This document shows, piece after piece, positions 34,564 to 49,500 of a stretch of 64,000 bases of DNA. A program made the position numbers and the translations under genes. Source of the stretch: Rhynochetos jubatus. Lineage: Eukaryota > Chordata > Aves > Eurypygiformes > Rhynochetidae. Location of the stretch: positions 22,326,222 to 22,390,221 of the forward strand of contig CM050654.1 in NCBI GenBank assembly GCA_027574665.1, read 5' to 3'. The notes under the pieces were generated by a model. That model was not told the DNA's origin and made no database searches. It worked only from the letters and a program-made list of their open reading frames with translations. Numbering within the stretch: position 1 is the stretch's first letter; every line of letters starts with the position of its first letter.

Positions 34564-37500
34564 CTAAAATAAAGAAAAAAAGAAATAGAAACAATTCAGT
34601 TTCTAAAAGTCAATTGTATTGCACAGATTTTAACTTTTAAACTCTGATTTTATTTTTTCTGCTAATGCTATACATGTTTCTCTGTTTCTTTTTTAAAGGA
34701 AAAACCTACTTTTTCTGTCCATTGCTGAAATAATCTTTTCTGTCTTTAATGAAGCCTGCCACTTCCATAGACTGACCCTTCTTGGCCGATGAATTACCTG
34801 CTCCCTGGCCCACCTCAGCCAGCACTATCTTCTCTTTTTGATGCCACTTACGAGCTCTGTCTCAGGTTATAGGTGACCTTGCTTCTGCTGTAAGTGGAGC
34901 AGTGGGATTTGGTGTGTGGGAAGACAAGAACTGGTGAACAGGCTGGACAAGAACTGCAACTAGAGCTATATTTATAACCAATATTTTATTGGTTATAAAA
35001 TCCTGAAATGGATTCTTTTCCACAGCATGAGCTCACGAAATCTTCAGATTGGAACAAAATTACTCTGATTTAAAGCCTTATGAAAAGTTAGTATCAGGGT
35101 AAGAGGGAACAAAATGAAAAGCTAGTTATGACCTGGCCTTGGTGTGAGCCCTGAAGTTGAAAGAGATGATGTCATCACTTTATCTGATGGTGATAGTTTA
35201 GATGGCAATAATGGTACCACAGCTGCAGGTGAAAGGAAACAGAATGAGACATTGATTTTTGATCAGCCTGAAAAATAACAAGGAGATGAAGAAATGAATG
35301 ATTATAAAGATACCTCTAGTGTCTACTGTTAGCAAGGATGACTGTTCTTCCTCCTCTTGTTCTTCTTCATAGGCTTCATATACTACCACAGGAGGTACTT
35401 GGGTCTGAAATAAGCATTTCATTTTCTTTGCTCAAGTGTCTCAAAATGAACAAGCTCTTCATCACTTAGAGGTTTTCTAATGTTTTTCCTTCCCATTTAC
35501 CCTGACTTCAGTGTTAAGGATCAGGATTTTAACCTCACCTGGCTGATTTACCAGGAGGGTTGTCAGTCCTAAACCTGCAATTTTTTATTTTTTTTAGTTG
35601 ACCTTTGCAGAATTTTATTTATAGACTTAAAAGTATAGACTACAATTGAGTTTAATTACTATTCTTAGACTTAATTTTTACAGTGTAATTGCATTTTAAT
35701 AATGTTAGGTTTCACACTGTGGCACAAATATTATTGTATTAAACACAGGCAAAATAATCCTTATAACAGTGTCAGGAATAAATTATAGCCATTAGCTAAC
35801 TGCCTGCATCCAACATCAGAACTCTAACTCAGAACAACCAGCTCCGAGCATACTGAGTTAAAGGAGCTGTTACACTACCCATCCTGTAGAAAAGTAGGGG
35901 GAAAGTTACATAGTACATCAGGCAGCAGAGAAGGAAAGACATATAGAACTTGTGCCCATTAAGCCTGGTGAATATTCATACCGGAGCTAATGGGTGAGGA
36001 AGATGGCCAAGACTCGCAGGACTTTGGACTGTGGATACTCCAGGTGTCTGTGCTGAGAGGGATTGTCTGTTAACGTTGTTGTTCTGAAGTACGTAATGGA
36101 AAGAACCTGGAGACGCTGAATGGAAAGATGATCCACTTAGGCTTGCACCATTTCCATTACGGTTGTAGATTAAGGTACCATGTTCATCCTCACAAAATTG
36201 GTTCACTAATTTGGACTCCAGAGCTGTTTAAAAAAATGTGAAAAACTCATCATCCTGAGAAATTAAATGCATTTTTAAAATTTTGATTATTTATACATGT
36301 AAATAATATACATATAATCCAGTACTCCTTTGGATTATTTACATGCATGTAAGAAGGTTATTCCAGGCTCTCTGGACCATGTTTTTTATTTGACACAAAT
36401 TTGCTAGCCCGTAAGTTCTCCACCTGGTACAAAATAGAACGGTCTCATCCAAAGGTGTTCATCTGAGCTTAGTACCAACGACTAGCTGGTCGTGGGAAAA
36501 TAACTGCTTACCTTACTCATGTGAATAACCCAGTGAAAATGGGTTATTTCCCAATGGAAATGAGTACGTAGAATTTATGCCAGTAGGTTAGATTCTGGTT
36601 TCCAGTCCAGCAGATTTACGGTGCATGAGCACTTAATCAGCTTAGAAACCTCGTTAAAACTGTTTATCTACACTAGGTGACATCCTCTGTTGTCATGATT
36701 ATCATTGCCCTATACCGTGACTCTCTAACGAAGGGAATCTGTATCTCTAGGTTCATATTACTTTGCACCTCGTACCTAACCCTGATCGGCATCAAAACGT
36801 GATTTCCACAAAGGTAATGGTGTGTCCCCGCCGGCCTCCGCTCTGAGAAGCGTTAAATACAGTGCAGAATGAAACTGCAGTGAACGCACCTGGAAGGGTA
36901 TTGAAGTCATCTATGAGATACATATGTTCTCTGTCTGGATCTGAAGCAATCAGGTTTAGTTCACGCACAAACTCGACCTGTGTTGGATCTGAAGTGTTTA
37001 CGATTCCTATTGCATACATTTCGATGTTCGCCGCATGAGCCTCTCGAACAACGATGTCTAGTTTTACAGCTTCTCTCTTGTCTGCTTGGCCATCTGTTAG
37101 CACAATAGCTACTTTTCGCACTCCTGTTCGAGCACCAAAAAATCCTTCCTGGGTTGCTTTACGGATAGCAGTTCCCGTGTAAGTGCCTTCTCCCATGTAC
37201 TGCATTTTTCTGATTGCTTTCTTAACGTCCTGTTGAGCTGTATACTTGTTGAGACCAAATTCTAACCGAACTTCTAAACTGTATAACACCAGGCCAATCC
37301 TGGTAGCATTTCTGCCGACGGTTACTCGGTCTACTAAAGCAGTTACAAAGTCTTTGATAATCTCAAAGTTTTCTGGTCCCACACTCTCAGAGCTGTCAAT
37401 CACAAATACAAGCTCCATCGGAATCTCCTTACATTTAATACCACAACCTGCAAGAGAAAAATTTTAAAAAACCAACCCAGGTCATGATGGTATCTTTTTG

Positions 37501-40500
37501 GAAAGGAGAGGAATGTAAATGTAATAAAGAAAAAACAGAATCTGAAATATGGTTTCCTGAGTACTTACCACATATCTCTTTAATTAATTTAATGATATCT
37601 TCTCTCTGGATATGAAAAAATTAAATATAGAAATATTTTATAATTTGCCTCTTTCAACTGAGTGTCAAATTTTCCATTTCAGCATAAAGTAGATGAGAAA
37701 AGGTCAGAAACCTTTGTGTGGTTTCTTTCTGTATTGTTACTGAGACCACTTCTAGTCAGAAAATTCTTCCCAAAATAATTAACATAGGATACATTTTATC
37801 TGGTAGAATCTTGCATTTTCTTTATATCTTACCTTAATGGGATTTAAATAACGGAATTTGCTTACTGTTAGGCCTCGCTCTCCCTTTGGTCCAGTTTTGC
37901 CCTGTAACAGTGATTTTTAATTAAGCTACTGCACTTAGTTATTAACATCGTAACTCAGAATATGTCTTCATCAATACCATTATTAAAATAATATTTGGCC
38001 AATAAGAACTTTGGCTATAAAAAGTAGTGTTCTTGTGATATTACCCTGTGCATGCGGTATCTCTTAAGGTGGTGAGGTTTGTATGGGAATTGGATGACGG
38101 CAAGTCTTCCACTGGGTCACTGGTTGTCAGTTTACTTGAGCAGGTCAGGATCTGTGCAAAGCTCTGCTGTGTACCGTGTTGGGTTCGTTCCCTTTCTGAA
38201 GAGTCTGTATGCCTGACACCCTGGCATGATCAGAATTCTGCTTCCTCGTGTAGGGCCAGTGTCAGGGCAAGAACGGCAATGGTGGTTATGTGTGCCTACG
38301 TAACAGTATGCAAATGTCAGAATAGAAGGGCACCACGTTTTGCTTTCCAGCTTTTGGGGACCTGCTCATCATCAGAAGTTACCATTTTTCCCCTTTCATC
38401 TGTTCATCAGCCTTGAGGGAAAGTCTGAGCCATAGTTACTTGGTAGCCGTAGAACAGCATTGCATCCTTCTGTCTTAAAACATGGCAAATGTCTTTCGCT
38501 GCCTTAAGAATGAAGCCACATCTGTGGGATGTGGGGTATTGAGCATGAAAATGTCATCTTTATGCTTGTAAAGCCTTTCATAGTTTCAATTTAGGTATTT
38601 CAGCTTCTGTGTAGTTAAATAGAAAGGACACACAGCCTGGCTTTATTTTTAAGCAGTTGAAGAAAACAGATATGATAAACCTGAGTTACTCACAGGTTCT
38701 CCAGATAAACCAGGGTCACCCACATCACCTTTTTCTCCTTTTTTCCCCTTTTCACCTGTAGCTCCTCGATCTCCCTTTAAAACCATGTTGGTAAGCAGAC
38801 AGAAAGTGTGTCAGTTTTTATTACACTTTTCACATTTCGCTCTAGCTGCCTTCAGCTTCTGACATGAGTTAGAAATCTGTGTTACAGATCATTTAAATCA
38901 ATTGGTATTTGTGAGTTTTATGAATAACTTGTAGCATTGGATAAGCATTTTTAGGAGAAAAAATAGGTGAAGCAGTTTGAACAATGAACCATCTCAAACA
39001 AGTACATGCAGACAGGGGCTTCATGGGATATTATCGCACGATGGAAATTATTATCTCTGTCTGAGAAAAATAAGATAACAGTAGGGAAATAGAGAAGAAA
39101 AGAAAGGATGTAGTTGGAATGAGTAATTGGAATATCACTCTCAGAAACGTGTTCCCCAGAAATAGAAAATAGGTGAATTAGTGCCTGCTGGTTTGATTTT
39201 TAGTAGGCTATGGGACTTTGTACAGCCTTTCTGAGACAGTGTGATCACATCCAAAAACTGATTCCAACTCGTATTTCTCTTTTTTCTTAACATGGAAGTA
39301 GTCCCCAAGTTTTGCACAATGGTGGGTAAAAGAAAGGCAGTGATATGAAATCTAAATCTCTATTTCTTCTAATTGCACTAGAAGATAAGCCTCATGGTAT
39401 TAAAATAAGCAATACTGCAAGAGATGCTGCTGCAAAATATTACAATGATCACATGAATGACTAGGGTTTTCCCAAATCCCCATTCCCTTTTCACAGAATT
39501 CAGCTTTCAGTGAGAGCTGACTGTAATGAGCATTTTCAGTATGTTGGCCTTGGTCTAGGACATTACCTCTGATTTAGATGTCATACCTTTTGTCCCAAAA
39601 GCCCTTCCCCTGGGGGGCCTCGTGGTCCTGGCATTCCTTGAATTCCTTGTTCCCCCTAATGATAATCCAGGTAGTGATATTAACCCTTTGTAATCATTCA
39701 GCATACATTAATTTTAACTGTTCAAAGAGAAAGTGTTACACCCTGCATTTTAACAAGTGTCTTGAAGCACTTGAGACAATGTAGTAGCTAGCTTATATTT
39801 CTCAAATACTTAATCAGTATGTCTAGTCTAAAGATATATAATCTTGAAAAACTGCCTGATCATTATTATATAAGAAACAATGTGGAATCTCCCTAACACT
39901 GTGATGGCCAGACTGACCACTCAGCACAGGTTAAACATTGAATCAGTGAGCCTTTTTACCTTAATTCCTTGAATACCTTCACCAGGAGGTCCCAGAGCGC
40001 CGGGTGGCCCTGGGCGTCCTATGGTTCCCTAGAGAAAACCCCTGCATAAGTTAAATACAATATTCATAATGAAAATACACAATAGATTGTTATACCACCG
40101 TGTAATTTCTTGTCCATCCTCTAACAAATTGATGGTTTTTTATAAGTAGTGAGGCTAAGAATGCTCTACCTGATAAGGGCTCTTTTTATCCTTTATCAGG
40201 TTAGTAAAATCCAGTTTATACTTCAAAGGAGTCACTCAGGGCTTAATCCTCATTGAACATGAATCACAGTGCGGATAGACACATTCATTGAACTGAGGGA
40301 TGGATTGCATTGGTGGGACACTGGGCACTTGAGTTAAGATTTAGGAGAGGATTATTGTTATTTTCATCACTGTTAAGGTTACACAGTAAGACCTATAGAC
40401 ATATATACTAATGTGGCATTGCAAATAAACACTTGTTGATAATTTATCAGCTAGTTTTCAGAAGAACTCCAGAGAAAATATTTCAGTTCCATATGTTACT

Positions 40501-43500
40501 CATAGGAAGCAATCAAAACCCACATTATACCCACAGTATTAATTTTATACCTGTATTGCTATTCTAGTGTCCCTGCATGAAACTCTCCATTTCCTCATTC
40601 GTAAGGATCCTGTGCACATGCCAGTCCTTGGGACTAGCACTGGCTGGGGAAGGGCTTCACCACTGCTTAGCTGTGGACCTAGCCGTCACGCCGACATGAA
40701 CTGAATCTCTGGGACCAAGGAGCCACAACGTGCAGGTAACACATTATTATGTTGCAAAGTCTTTGCATTTGACCTTATTCAGTTTGTTTACATTTACATT
40801 CTAAAACTATTTTTTTTTAATGAATAAACTTCTAAAGCTGAGCTCATATGTAGGAGCGTAAGAGTTTCCAGTTTGGGACATTTCATAGTGAAAATTGCTT
40901 CCTATAGGTACAGTTATTTTCAGGCTTTTGTCATGGTGTTATAATTACAAAAATAATCCTTTTTTGGTCATTAGATGATTATTGGTCATTGGATGATTAT
41001 TGATTTACTGTATAGAGTAAAAAAGAGGAATTAATTCCAGAAGAACTCAACAGCATGCCTGCAGCTGTAACAGTAGTACAGGCAAGACGTGGTAAGTGTT
41101 TGCCAGGCTATTCATTCTGACCAATGCTAGGTCTGAAGAAATTTTTGCTACTCAATTGCAGCTGTCTGCAGGAGCAAAATGTTTTGTCACTGATCTTCAC
41201 TGCAAAATTATCACTTCATAATTTATTGTATGCAATAGGCAGGAGGCCATGATTTAGGGCTAGTCACCAGAAACATTTTTGATTTTCTACAAAATAAAGA
41301 CACTGTATTCCTTTGTTATTTGTTGGATTAGTTGTTTCTAGTGAAGAGTAAAGACAGAAAACATGTAGATGTGTGTGCATGTTCACACATTTTTATACTT
41401 TTTTTTTGTTGTTGTTATTATTATTTTAGAAATAGACAATACATAATTTTTTAAATGGCTTACTTTTGGTCCTGGCAGGCCTTCTCCTGGGGGACCTGGG
41501 AGACCAATTGGTCCTTTAGTGCCAGGATCACCCTGAAAGTTGATACTTAAAAAAATAAGTAGTGAATTCCAAAGTTTAATTTATCTCTAGAATTCCCAGT
41601 ATCTGTTGCATTAAAAAGGGACAAAGAGAGGAGAATTATTGAACAGTACAGTACAAGTCTAAACAATTCTAACCCATGAATACTGAAGGCGGGACAAGAA
41701 AGTTACTGGAGACAAATAGTGGGTAGTGATCTAAACATATTCAAGACATATACAGTCAATTACACAATCACTACACGGGAATTACCATTCCTATATCAGA
41801 CAATGAACTCCCCATTCCCTAAACAACAACAAAAAAGTTTTTCTTGCTGCCTGTCAGTTGAATGCGACAGTATGTTCACATCAGCTTTGTTCCAGTCAGT
41901 GCCTTCAGACAGCTAGGGGTTTGAAGTGAGTGGAGAAAAGATCTGTGTCCTTTTAAGAGACATTAAGCATATTTAAATAGCTGTAGTCAATCCTTCAATT
42001 GTCTGTATAATTCCAGTAATACTGCAGTTGGCAGTGAAGCTGTCTGAAGTGAAGCTGCAAGATCTATAGGATCTACCTCTTATATACTGACAAGTAAATT
42101 GAAGTTGGATTGAAAAGGTATTCTGACTGTGACCTATGGGTAGGAATTATATCTGCATGAATTAGAGTACACACATGCATTTACTTTTCTAGAAGTTGAG
42201 GTCTGTACCTTAGGTCCTGGTAGTCCAGCTCCATCTGGGCCTGGTTCACCAGGAATCCCAGGAAGGCCTGGCAAGCCCTGAAATTATATGCACCGACAGA
42301 ATATTGATTTAAATTATGACTATATTGACTACATGCTTTTGTTAACATTAGTATGGTAGTATCTTGAATATATTGTTTCTTTTTGGGATCACTGTGGTCT
42401 ACCACTGGTTAAATTCTACTCTGCTAAGCCAGAAGTGGTGTCAGTGCCGTTCGTGTGCATGTTGCGTGTTGCAAGATACAGACAGAACTAACTGAAACAT
42501 CAGTGATACTATTGGGGAAAAATAAAAAGCCCATTTAGAATATGGTACATTGTGTAGTCAGACGAGTGGAGGAAAGGTCTAGTACTATTTCAGAGGGAGG
42601 TTTCTTTTTTCTTCTGTGCTGAAATGCATTTCCACATTTGAGAGGCTTTTTAGGCTTTTAGAGCAGCAAATCTGTCCTAGCATGTCAGCCATGGAGGCTT
42701 ATCACTTTGGTGTAGCGCCTATTTGTTCCCAATTCACAACAAAAATTGTCTGTGAACTTACAGGTGGGCCGGGATAACCATCTCCTTTTGGCCCAAAGGG
42801 CCCGGGGGGTCCTGGAAGACCTCGGTCACCCTGGTGAAGGCAGGAAAAACAGCTGAGGTGAATGCCAATGCCATTGCTAGCAGGAAATTTTCCATGAAAG
42901 TGAAACTTCTTTGGCAAACATACTCTAAGTTGAAATTATCTGCCTGTCTATCTGCTAATGTATTTTACTATGTGAATGATTATTGTAAGTTATTAATCCT
43001 GGACTAAAACTGTGATATTTAACAATGCTGAGGATTTACAGGACCTTTCACCTCTAAGTCACTAATTTCAATCTTTTTCAAGAGCTCTGTTGTCATTTGT
43101 GGCCTACACGTAAGAAAGAATGACTTCAGTCCCATTCCCCATGTTTTTATCATCCTTACTGTTATTCCAGCTTTAGGGGAATGAGCCCAAATTGACAGAG
43201 AGCCAAAAGTCTAGCGTGGGAACCAAATTATTCAATAGCTACTTTAGGTAATTCTTATAACTGAAGATAGACAGACAGACAGACAGACAGATAGATAGAT
43301 AAACTGCTGCAGAGCATTGGGAAAAGTCTGTATAGCTTCTGCAAATGCCGTATGTTTGTGTGGTGAGACAAAGGATGTAGGCCAGGCACAAGCAGTGGTT
43401 TGTGTGGCCAGTTTAAAAATGTTAGACCACAAAACCACTAATACTGACAAAGACAGCAAAAGGTGAAGAACATAGTCATGGAAACATGCAGTTTCACTCA

Positions 43501-46500
43501 ATTGAAAGACCTCTGGGGGCTCAAGACTGAGGGAGGGAGACTTTCCACTCTGAGCAAATGACCTGCTTCCTTTTGATTGATTCCTGTTGGACTCCCAGAA
43601 ATATGACAACATGCAGTTCTCTGAATTAACTGGACTGTACCAGAAAAGTACGTGATTCCATCGTCATCATCATCTCCTCCTGATGCAAATAAATTTAAGG
43701 ATCTTGAAATCCACTAACTGATCAAAAAGGGCTAGAGATCATTACATGTTTCTCATGCTTCTGTTACTGTGTTCAATTCAGTGTGTTCATGGAGTCTGGA
43801 AGATTGAACATCCATGGTTTTCTGGCTCTGCTAATCCTTGTATTCTGCCGTGTCGTATGACATACACTTTTAGAACTGTGTATGAACTGTTTTAGAACAC
43901 TTGGTCATCCTGGGTGATTTGCTGTTCCTTCACTGAAATCCTGCCTTATTTTACAGTTCTGTCAGAAATTAGTTTACCAGTTGAGGTGCTACCTTTGCCC
44001 CAGGAAGCCCAAAACCCGGTTCTCCAATTGGTCCAGCAAGACCAGGTAACCCAATGTCACCCTGAAATGGAGAAAATACATACCCTAGTTAGGTATTTTA
44101 TTAAACACCGATCACAGACTACGTTTTTGGATTTCTGTTATACAAATTTATAGATATCAAACGTAATAGCCTTTTTTCTTTGCAAGCATTAAAAGTCAAA
44201 AGCAGAAGAAAGGAAAGTACTTGATATCCACAGCTACCCAAGACAAAGAAATGAACACAGGTAGGCCACACCTCAAGCTGGCATACAGTTAATACCAGGG
44301 CACGGTGCTGACTAGACTGGGCACAATCCATAACTCTGTAGGAAAGAAGAAGTTTTAGTTGACCTTATAAGGCTAAAATTATTTACACAAATAATAGCAT
44401 GGCCTCCTTCACAGTTTCCACCTTGTGTGTGTAGGCACTAGGAGCTAGAGTGTGTATGTTACCTTTGGTCCAGGCACAGCTCTTCCAGGAGGGCCTGGCA
44501 TTCCAAGACGTCCTGGCACACCAGGCTCTCCCTGTAGTGAAGGAAGGAGAGCAAAACCAATGGATTTTTCTGAAAGTGAGCGTAAGCATCTTGTAGAGAA
44601 AACATTCATGCAACGATTTACAATAGCCCATTAAAATTCTATTAGAATTTCTAGTATTCTATCCTGTGTGGAGTAAAATCTGACCATTTGAAGAACTGAT
44701 AGCAAGCATAGTTCTGATTTCTCAATGGAAATTATATTCTTCTCAGTTACAGAAGTCCCTTTCTTAGTGTATTTGAGACTTGGTCCAGCACATCCAGCAC
44801 TCAAGGCTTCCTGCTCTGCTGTGTAGTTACACTGAAAACATATGTATTTTTCTGTTAGAGTAGATTTTTTTTTAATAGTCCTTTCAGCATACTTTTTTAG
44901 TCCCTTTTTATTTTTCCTCTTATGTATGTGTATAAATAGCAAAAGGCTTAGTAAGAAGCTGGAGGAGAAACCTGAAGTAGCACTTCTCTCCCCTTCAGTG
45001 AGTACTGAGTATTTGAATAGAAACTCCAGGTCCATACAAGAATATCATCCATGGGTCAGTGTAAGGGAAAATAAAGTCCTGTCACATATGTATATGACAT
45101 ACACCATACTATCTTCCCAAATATTTCAGTATAAAAATACCAGTATTAGGGTCCCTTAACTTTTACCAAACTGACATAGAAGCAATGTGGTAAATGCAAA
45201 GTTTTTTTAAAAATGCTTCTAGATGCTTATAGGGATCATGGTGTGTCTTGCTAAGAGAAACCTTAGGTGAACTCTTTTCTTTTTTTTTTTAAGAAGCAAG
45301 TTCATTCTGGGACAGTTGTTTTTGAGATCTAGAACAAAGCACAGCTTTGGGGGGCTATTTTACACACATAACTTGGAAAGAAACCTACTTTAGCTCCAGC
45401 AGGTCCAGGCACTCCTGTTGGTCCTGTTAATCCACGTATTCCTCTCTGACCTTGATCTCCCTACAAAAATAGCAAGACATGTCACATATACCGAGTAATA
45501 CTGAGAATGTGTTAACTGAAATGAACTGTAAACAGCAGTGAAAGATCGTGAAGTTCTATCTCGTAGCTGGTGTGCATGAGCTGTTCCTATTGCCTTCATT
45601 GGCAAGTCAGTTAATTCTGGTCAGTGACTGTCCAGTTTTGAATTTGTACAATTAAAACTATGTAGATTTCGTCTGAAATGAAATTAACTGACTTACCAGT
45701 GAATACTGTGGAAAAAACAAAGAACCAAAAGGAGGCTGAAAGATTGCATCCTTGCGGCTGAAGAATCAAGTTAAGTAATTACATGAAAAAGATACTATCT
45801 CACAGAAATAATCAAAACATAAAGATAATTCACTCAAAGGTATTTTTTTAATTCAGAGGCAAATAGAGAAAATCAATTGACCATGATGCCCTCTCAGATT
45901 GATGAGCTTGTACTTCTGGGCAGAAAAATCTATGAGTAGATAGTGTAAAGTTTGTAAAGGGATATCTGCTATTTAAGCATATTATTAGGCTGCAATAATT
46001 ACAACAGAAATTAAACAGCTATGAGTCCAGAATAATTCTGAAAAAATTCCAGTACAGTAATTAATTTTATTGCTGCATCATCTGCATGCATTCCCTACCA
46101 AAGTAATCTGAAAACAGGTGGATGCCTTGATTTTCCACCCTACACTGGTTTTTAGCCCTTCCAGCTTCTTGCAGATGTGATACTTGATACCTTTATTTCT
46201 ATTCTATTGTGACATTTAATCTCTGTATGTCTTGTCCAATGTCTTGGGCAACTATTCTAGCAATTTCCAGTGTCTGTGTCACAGGATACCAGTGATGATA
46301 TGAGAAAACAGAATTACTTCCCCTTCTGTGAATGGATACAGAAGACCAGTACAAGAGCCAGAACCTAAAAGATTGACCCAGTTATTCCTACTAAGAGAAG
46401 TAGTGTTCCCAGCAAAGGGTTTAGCTCTTTGTGAACATCTTGAACCAGGTACTACCACAGGCACTGGAAGTTGTGAGCTGCTGAACTTTTGTGCTGTCAT

Positions 46501-49500
46501 TTCTGGGAAAAAAAAAGAAAAAGAAAAAGAAAAAGAAAAAGAAAGAAAAAGAAAAAGAAAAAAAAGAAAAAGAAAAAAAGAAAAAGAAAAAGAAAAAGAA
46601 AAAGAAAAAGAAAAAGAAAAAGAAAAAGAAAAAGAAAAAGAAAAAGAAAAAGAAAAAGAAAAAGAAAAAGAAAAAGAAAAAGAAAAAGACGTTCTGGGCG
46701 GTCTTTTATTAACTTTGCTATTTAAAAAGTTGCTGGTTTAGGCTGAGGCTGAAATTAACTCTGCAGTTAACCACTTCTAGCAGCACTCATTAACCTATTC
46801 CTTGAGGTATAATTTTTGAATTTTTTTTGTTACTTATAACAGACCAAAAAAGAGAAGGCTTTGCCAAACCTATTTCTGGAACATAACAATTTTGAATGTC
46901 ATCTTTAGTAAGAAATTCTCACCTTCTCCCCCTGTATTCCAATCCCTGGAACACCTTCAGGACCTCTAAGACCAGGTAACCCTGGTTCACCCTGGAACAG
47001 AAAAGTCAAAGCAGCATCTCAGAGAACTGCATAGACATGGTACAAGGTCAACGGTGTATTACTTGAATAAGCTCATTAAAATGACAGACCTTTTAGAGTC
47101 AATGGCAAAACTCCCACTGATGTCAGTGGGCCTAGGATTTTATTCCCACATTCAGAGGCAACCATTGTGAAACTGGGTGGAATGTATGAAGTAGCATGTT
47201 TCCTTAGTGATGGCCAAACACTCTGAGTATGTCATCTTTAAATATGTGGGGTTTCTGATTCTAGGGAAATACTATGATCAGAAGGCCACAAAAGGTTGCC
47301 CGTAGTCATTTTAGTGGTTTCCCTTCTGAGTTGCAGAGCATTTGGTGGATTGAAAAGAGCCAACAACTGTAAACAAGGTAAGACAACCCTCTACGCCCCC
47401 CCCCCCCCCCAAAAATGAAAAAGTTTTCCCTGAAAAACTATGTTTGAAAGAGATCTTCTTTTTCACTGAAAAATGTGCTACTTTTCCTCTTGTCCATGAA
47501 CACTCTCTCTTCTAGGTTTGGGTATCAGCACAGGCAGAACAGTAGGAATGTTCGGAAGGAAGCATGTAGACTGCAGACAGAGGTGAACCAACCTTTTGTC
47601 CAGGGGCTCCATCTTCTCCTGGAAGACCGGGCAGACCTGCCAGTCCTGAAGGGCCTGGCTCACCCTGACATCAATAAAAAGTGAGTCCTTCTATTAAATG
47701 CAGACTTGGTACAATTCTTCCTTTGAATCAAGGAGATCTATTTTACAAAGTTTACTAAACTGTATATATATTTATAGCAAACATTTCTGTATATGAACCC
47801 AAATCTTGCTGTTTGTTATGGAGACCACTCTCACATATCTGGAACTATCCCACTGTCTGTCTGTTTAAACTGTGCATTTTATCTACACATTTAATATTCT
47901 TAGCTACTAATGATCCAGCTAATTATTACAAAATAATGTCATCATTTCATGAAGTGGCATCATTTGAAGTAAATATGAGATAGAGCTGACTCTGACATGA
48001 TGATTGGCATCTTGCTGGTGAATATCATGGCAAATCTGTTAATGGCAGTGGAATTGTCATCTGTCTGTTTATGTAATGTTTAAGAGCCTGACATGGTTTT
48101 AGATGAAATGGGATCATCTGGGGTCAAATAGGTTCACTCAGCATTATCATATTTTGTTAAATTAAAAAGAAATTCAGTGATTCCTTTTCCAACCCCTGTC
48201 CCAAATCCCTAACATACATGAGCAAAACCAGGACAGTCCTATGCCTTTCCACAGTCACAAAAAGTACTTTTTCATCTATTCCCGTATTTTATGTTAATCT
48301 GGCTGTTAATGGCATAGGAGCTGGTTAACCTCTTAGTCACTTTAGCATTAAAATAATCTGGTTACAGCTTCCTCTCCTCTAAGCAAATGTGCTTTCTGTC
48401 TAGTAGCACAGCTGGTTTCCCATATGAAGGTGTAAGGGCATAGCTGCTGCTCCGTTTACATCCCACCCTATGTGAAAAGGGAAGGAGCAGCACAATAACC
48501 ACTGTTCAGTGCTTTTTTGCACCAGCACTCACTATATCTTAGCTTATGCTGGAGACTGCGAGTTCTGGCAACTGTTTAATACTCTGGATTGTCTTCTGGA
48601 CAGAGCTATAGGTGGGCTGTATGCAACACTGGCTTGAGCATGGGCCAGGCATGTGGAAATTCTCAGTCACTATAAACCTTACCACTTTTGTACAGAACTG
48701 ATGTATTTAAAATGCTTATTGAAAGTCTGTGTTAAAAATTTTAAAGACTAAGAACCTAAACTTTACTCCTAAACCTATTTTTAAGTGCCTACAGAAAGGA
48801 TACTCAGGAAACACAAATTTCAAATCCGAATAAGTAAATGAATTAAATAATTCCTCTATTAACAATGTACCTTAGAACCAGGTTCTCCAATACCTCTTTC
48901 TCCTGGCACTCCAGTCTCTCCTGGCAAGCCTTGTTCACCCTTAAGTAGAAATTATTTTTTAACAGCATTATCATGGAAAAATCTAAAAACATATTCTTGG
49001 TTGCTTATATTTAAAGGAAGTGTGATATTGTCTTTAGTATGATGTGTAAGAGGTGATCTCTGGTGCTGCAAAATACTTGATCTGGTGTGGACCCTTGACC
49101 CACTTACACCTCTAGTTCCTTTATACTATACTATGCTTTAATAGTCTTCAGTCATTCAGAACTTTGTCACCTCTTTCAAAAAATCACTTCAAATCTCCAT
49201 TCCAAACACTTCAAGGGTGATGTCTTTCATTACCAGTCTGTATTTTGGGAATCAGTCAAGGGTAACTTATTCTGACAGCTTTCCTTCTGCAAACGTAATC
49301 TTCATTGTATCTCGAGCCATTCTTAACTGCCAGATGCAGTAAATACATGAAGTCAGGTGAGACAACAGGCAGCAGAAGTAACAAGAAAGGTACCCAATCT
49401 GTAAGGTATGTATGTATTTTTCTGGAATGGAAACAACACAGTGAGGATAAAAGATGATATTGAAATTTTGGGTGTTGTTCTGTGGTAAGTGCAACTATTT

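Noticed and set aside
46328..46741. Open frames rich in Lys, Glu and Arg in all three plus-strand frames
   Set aside because: They are simply the translation of the AAAAAG repeat and have no splice or domain support.
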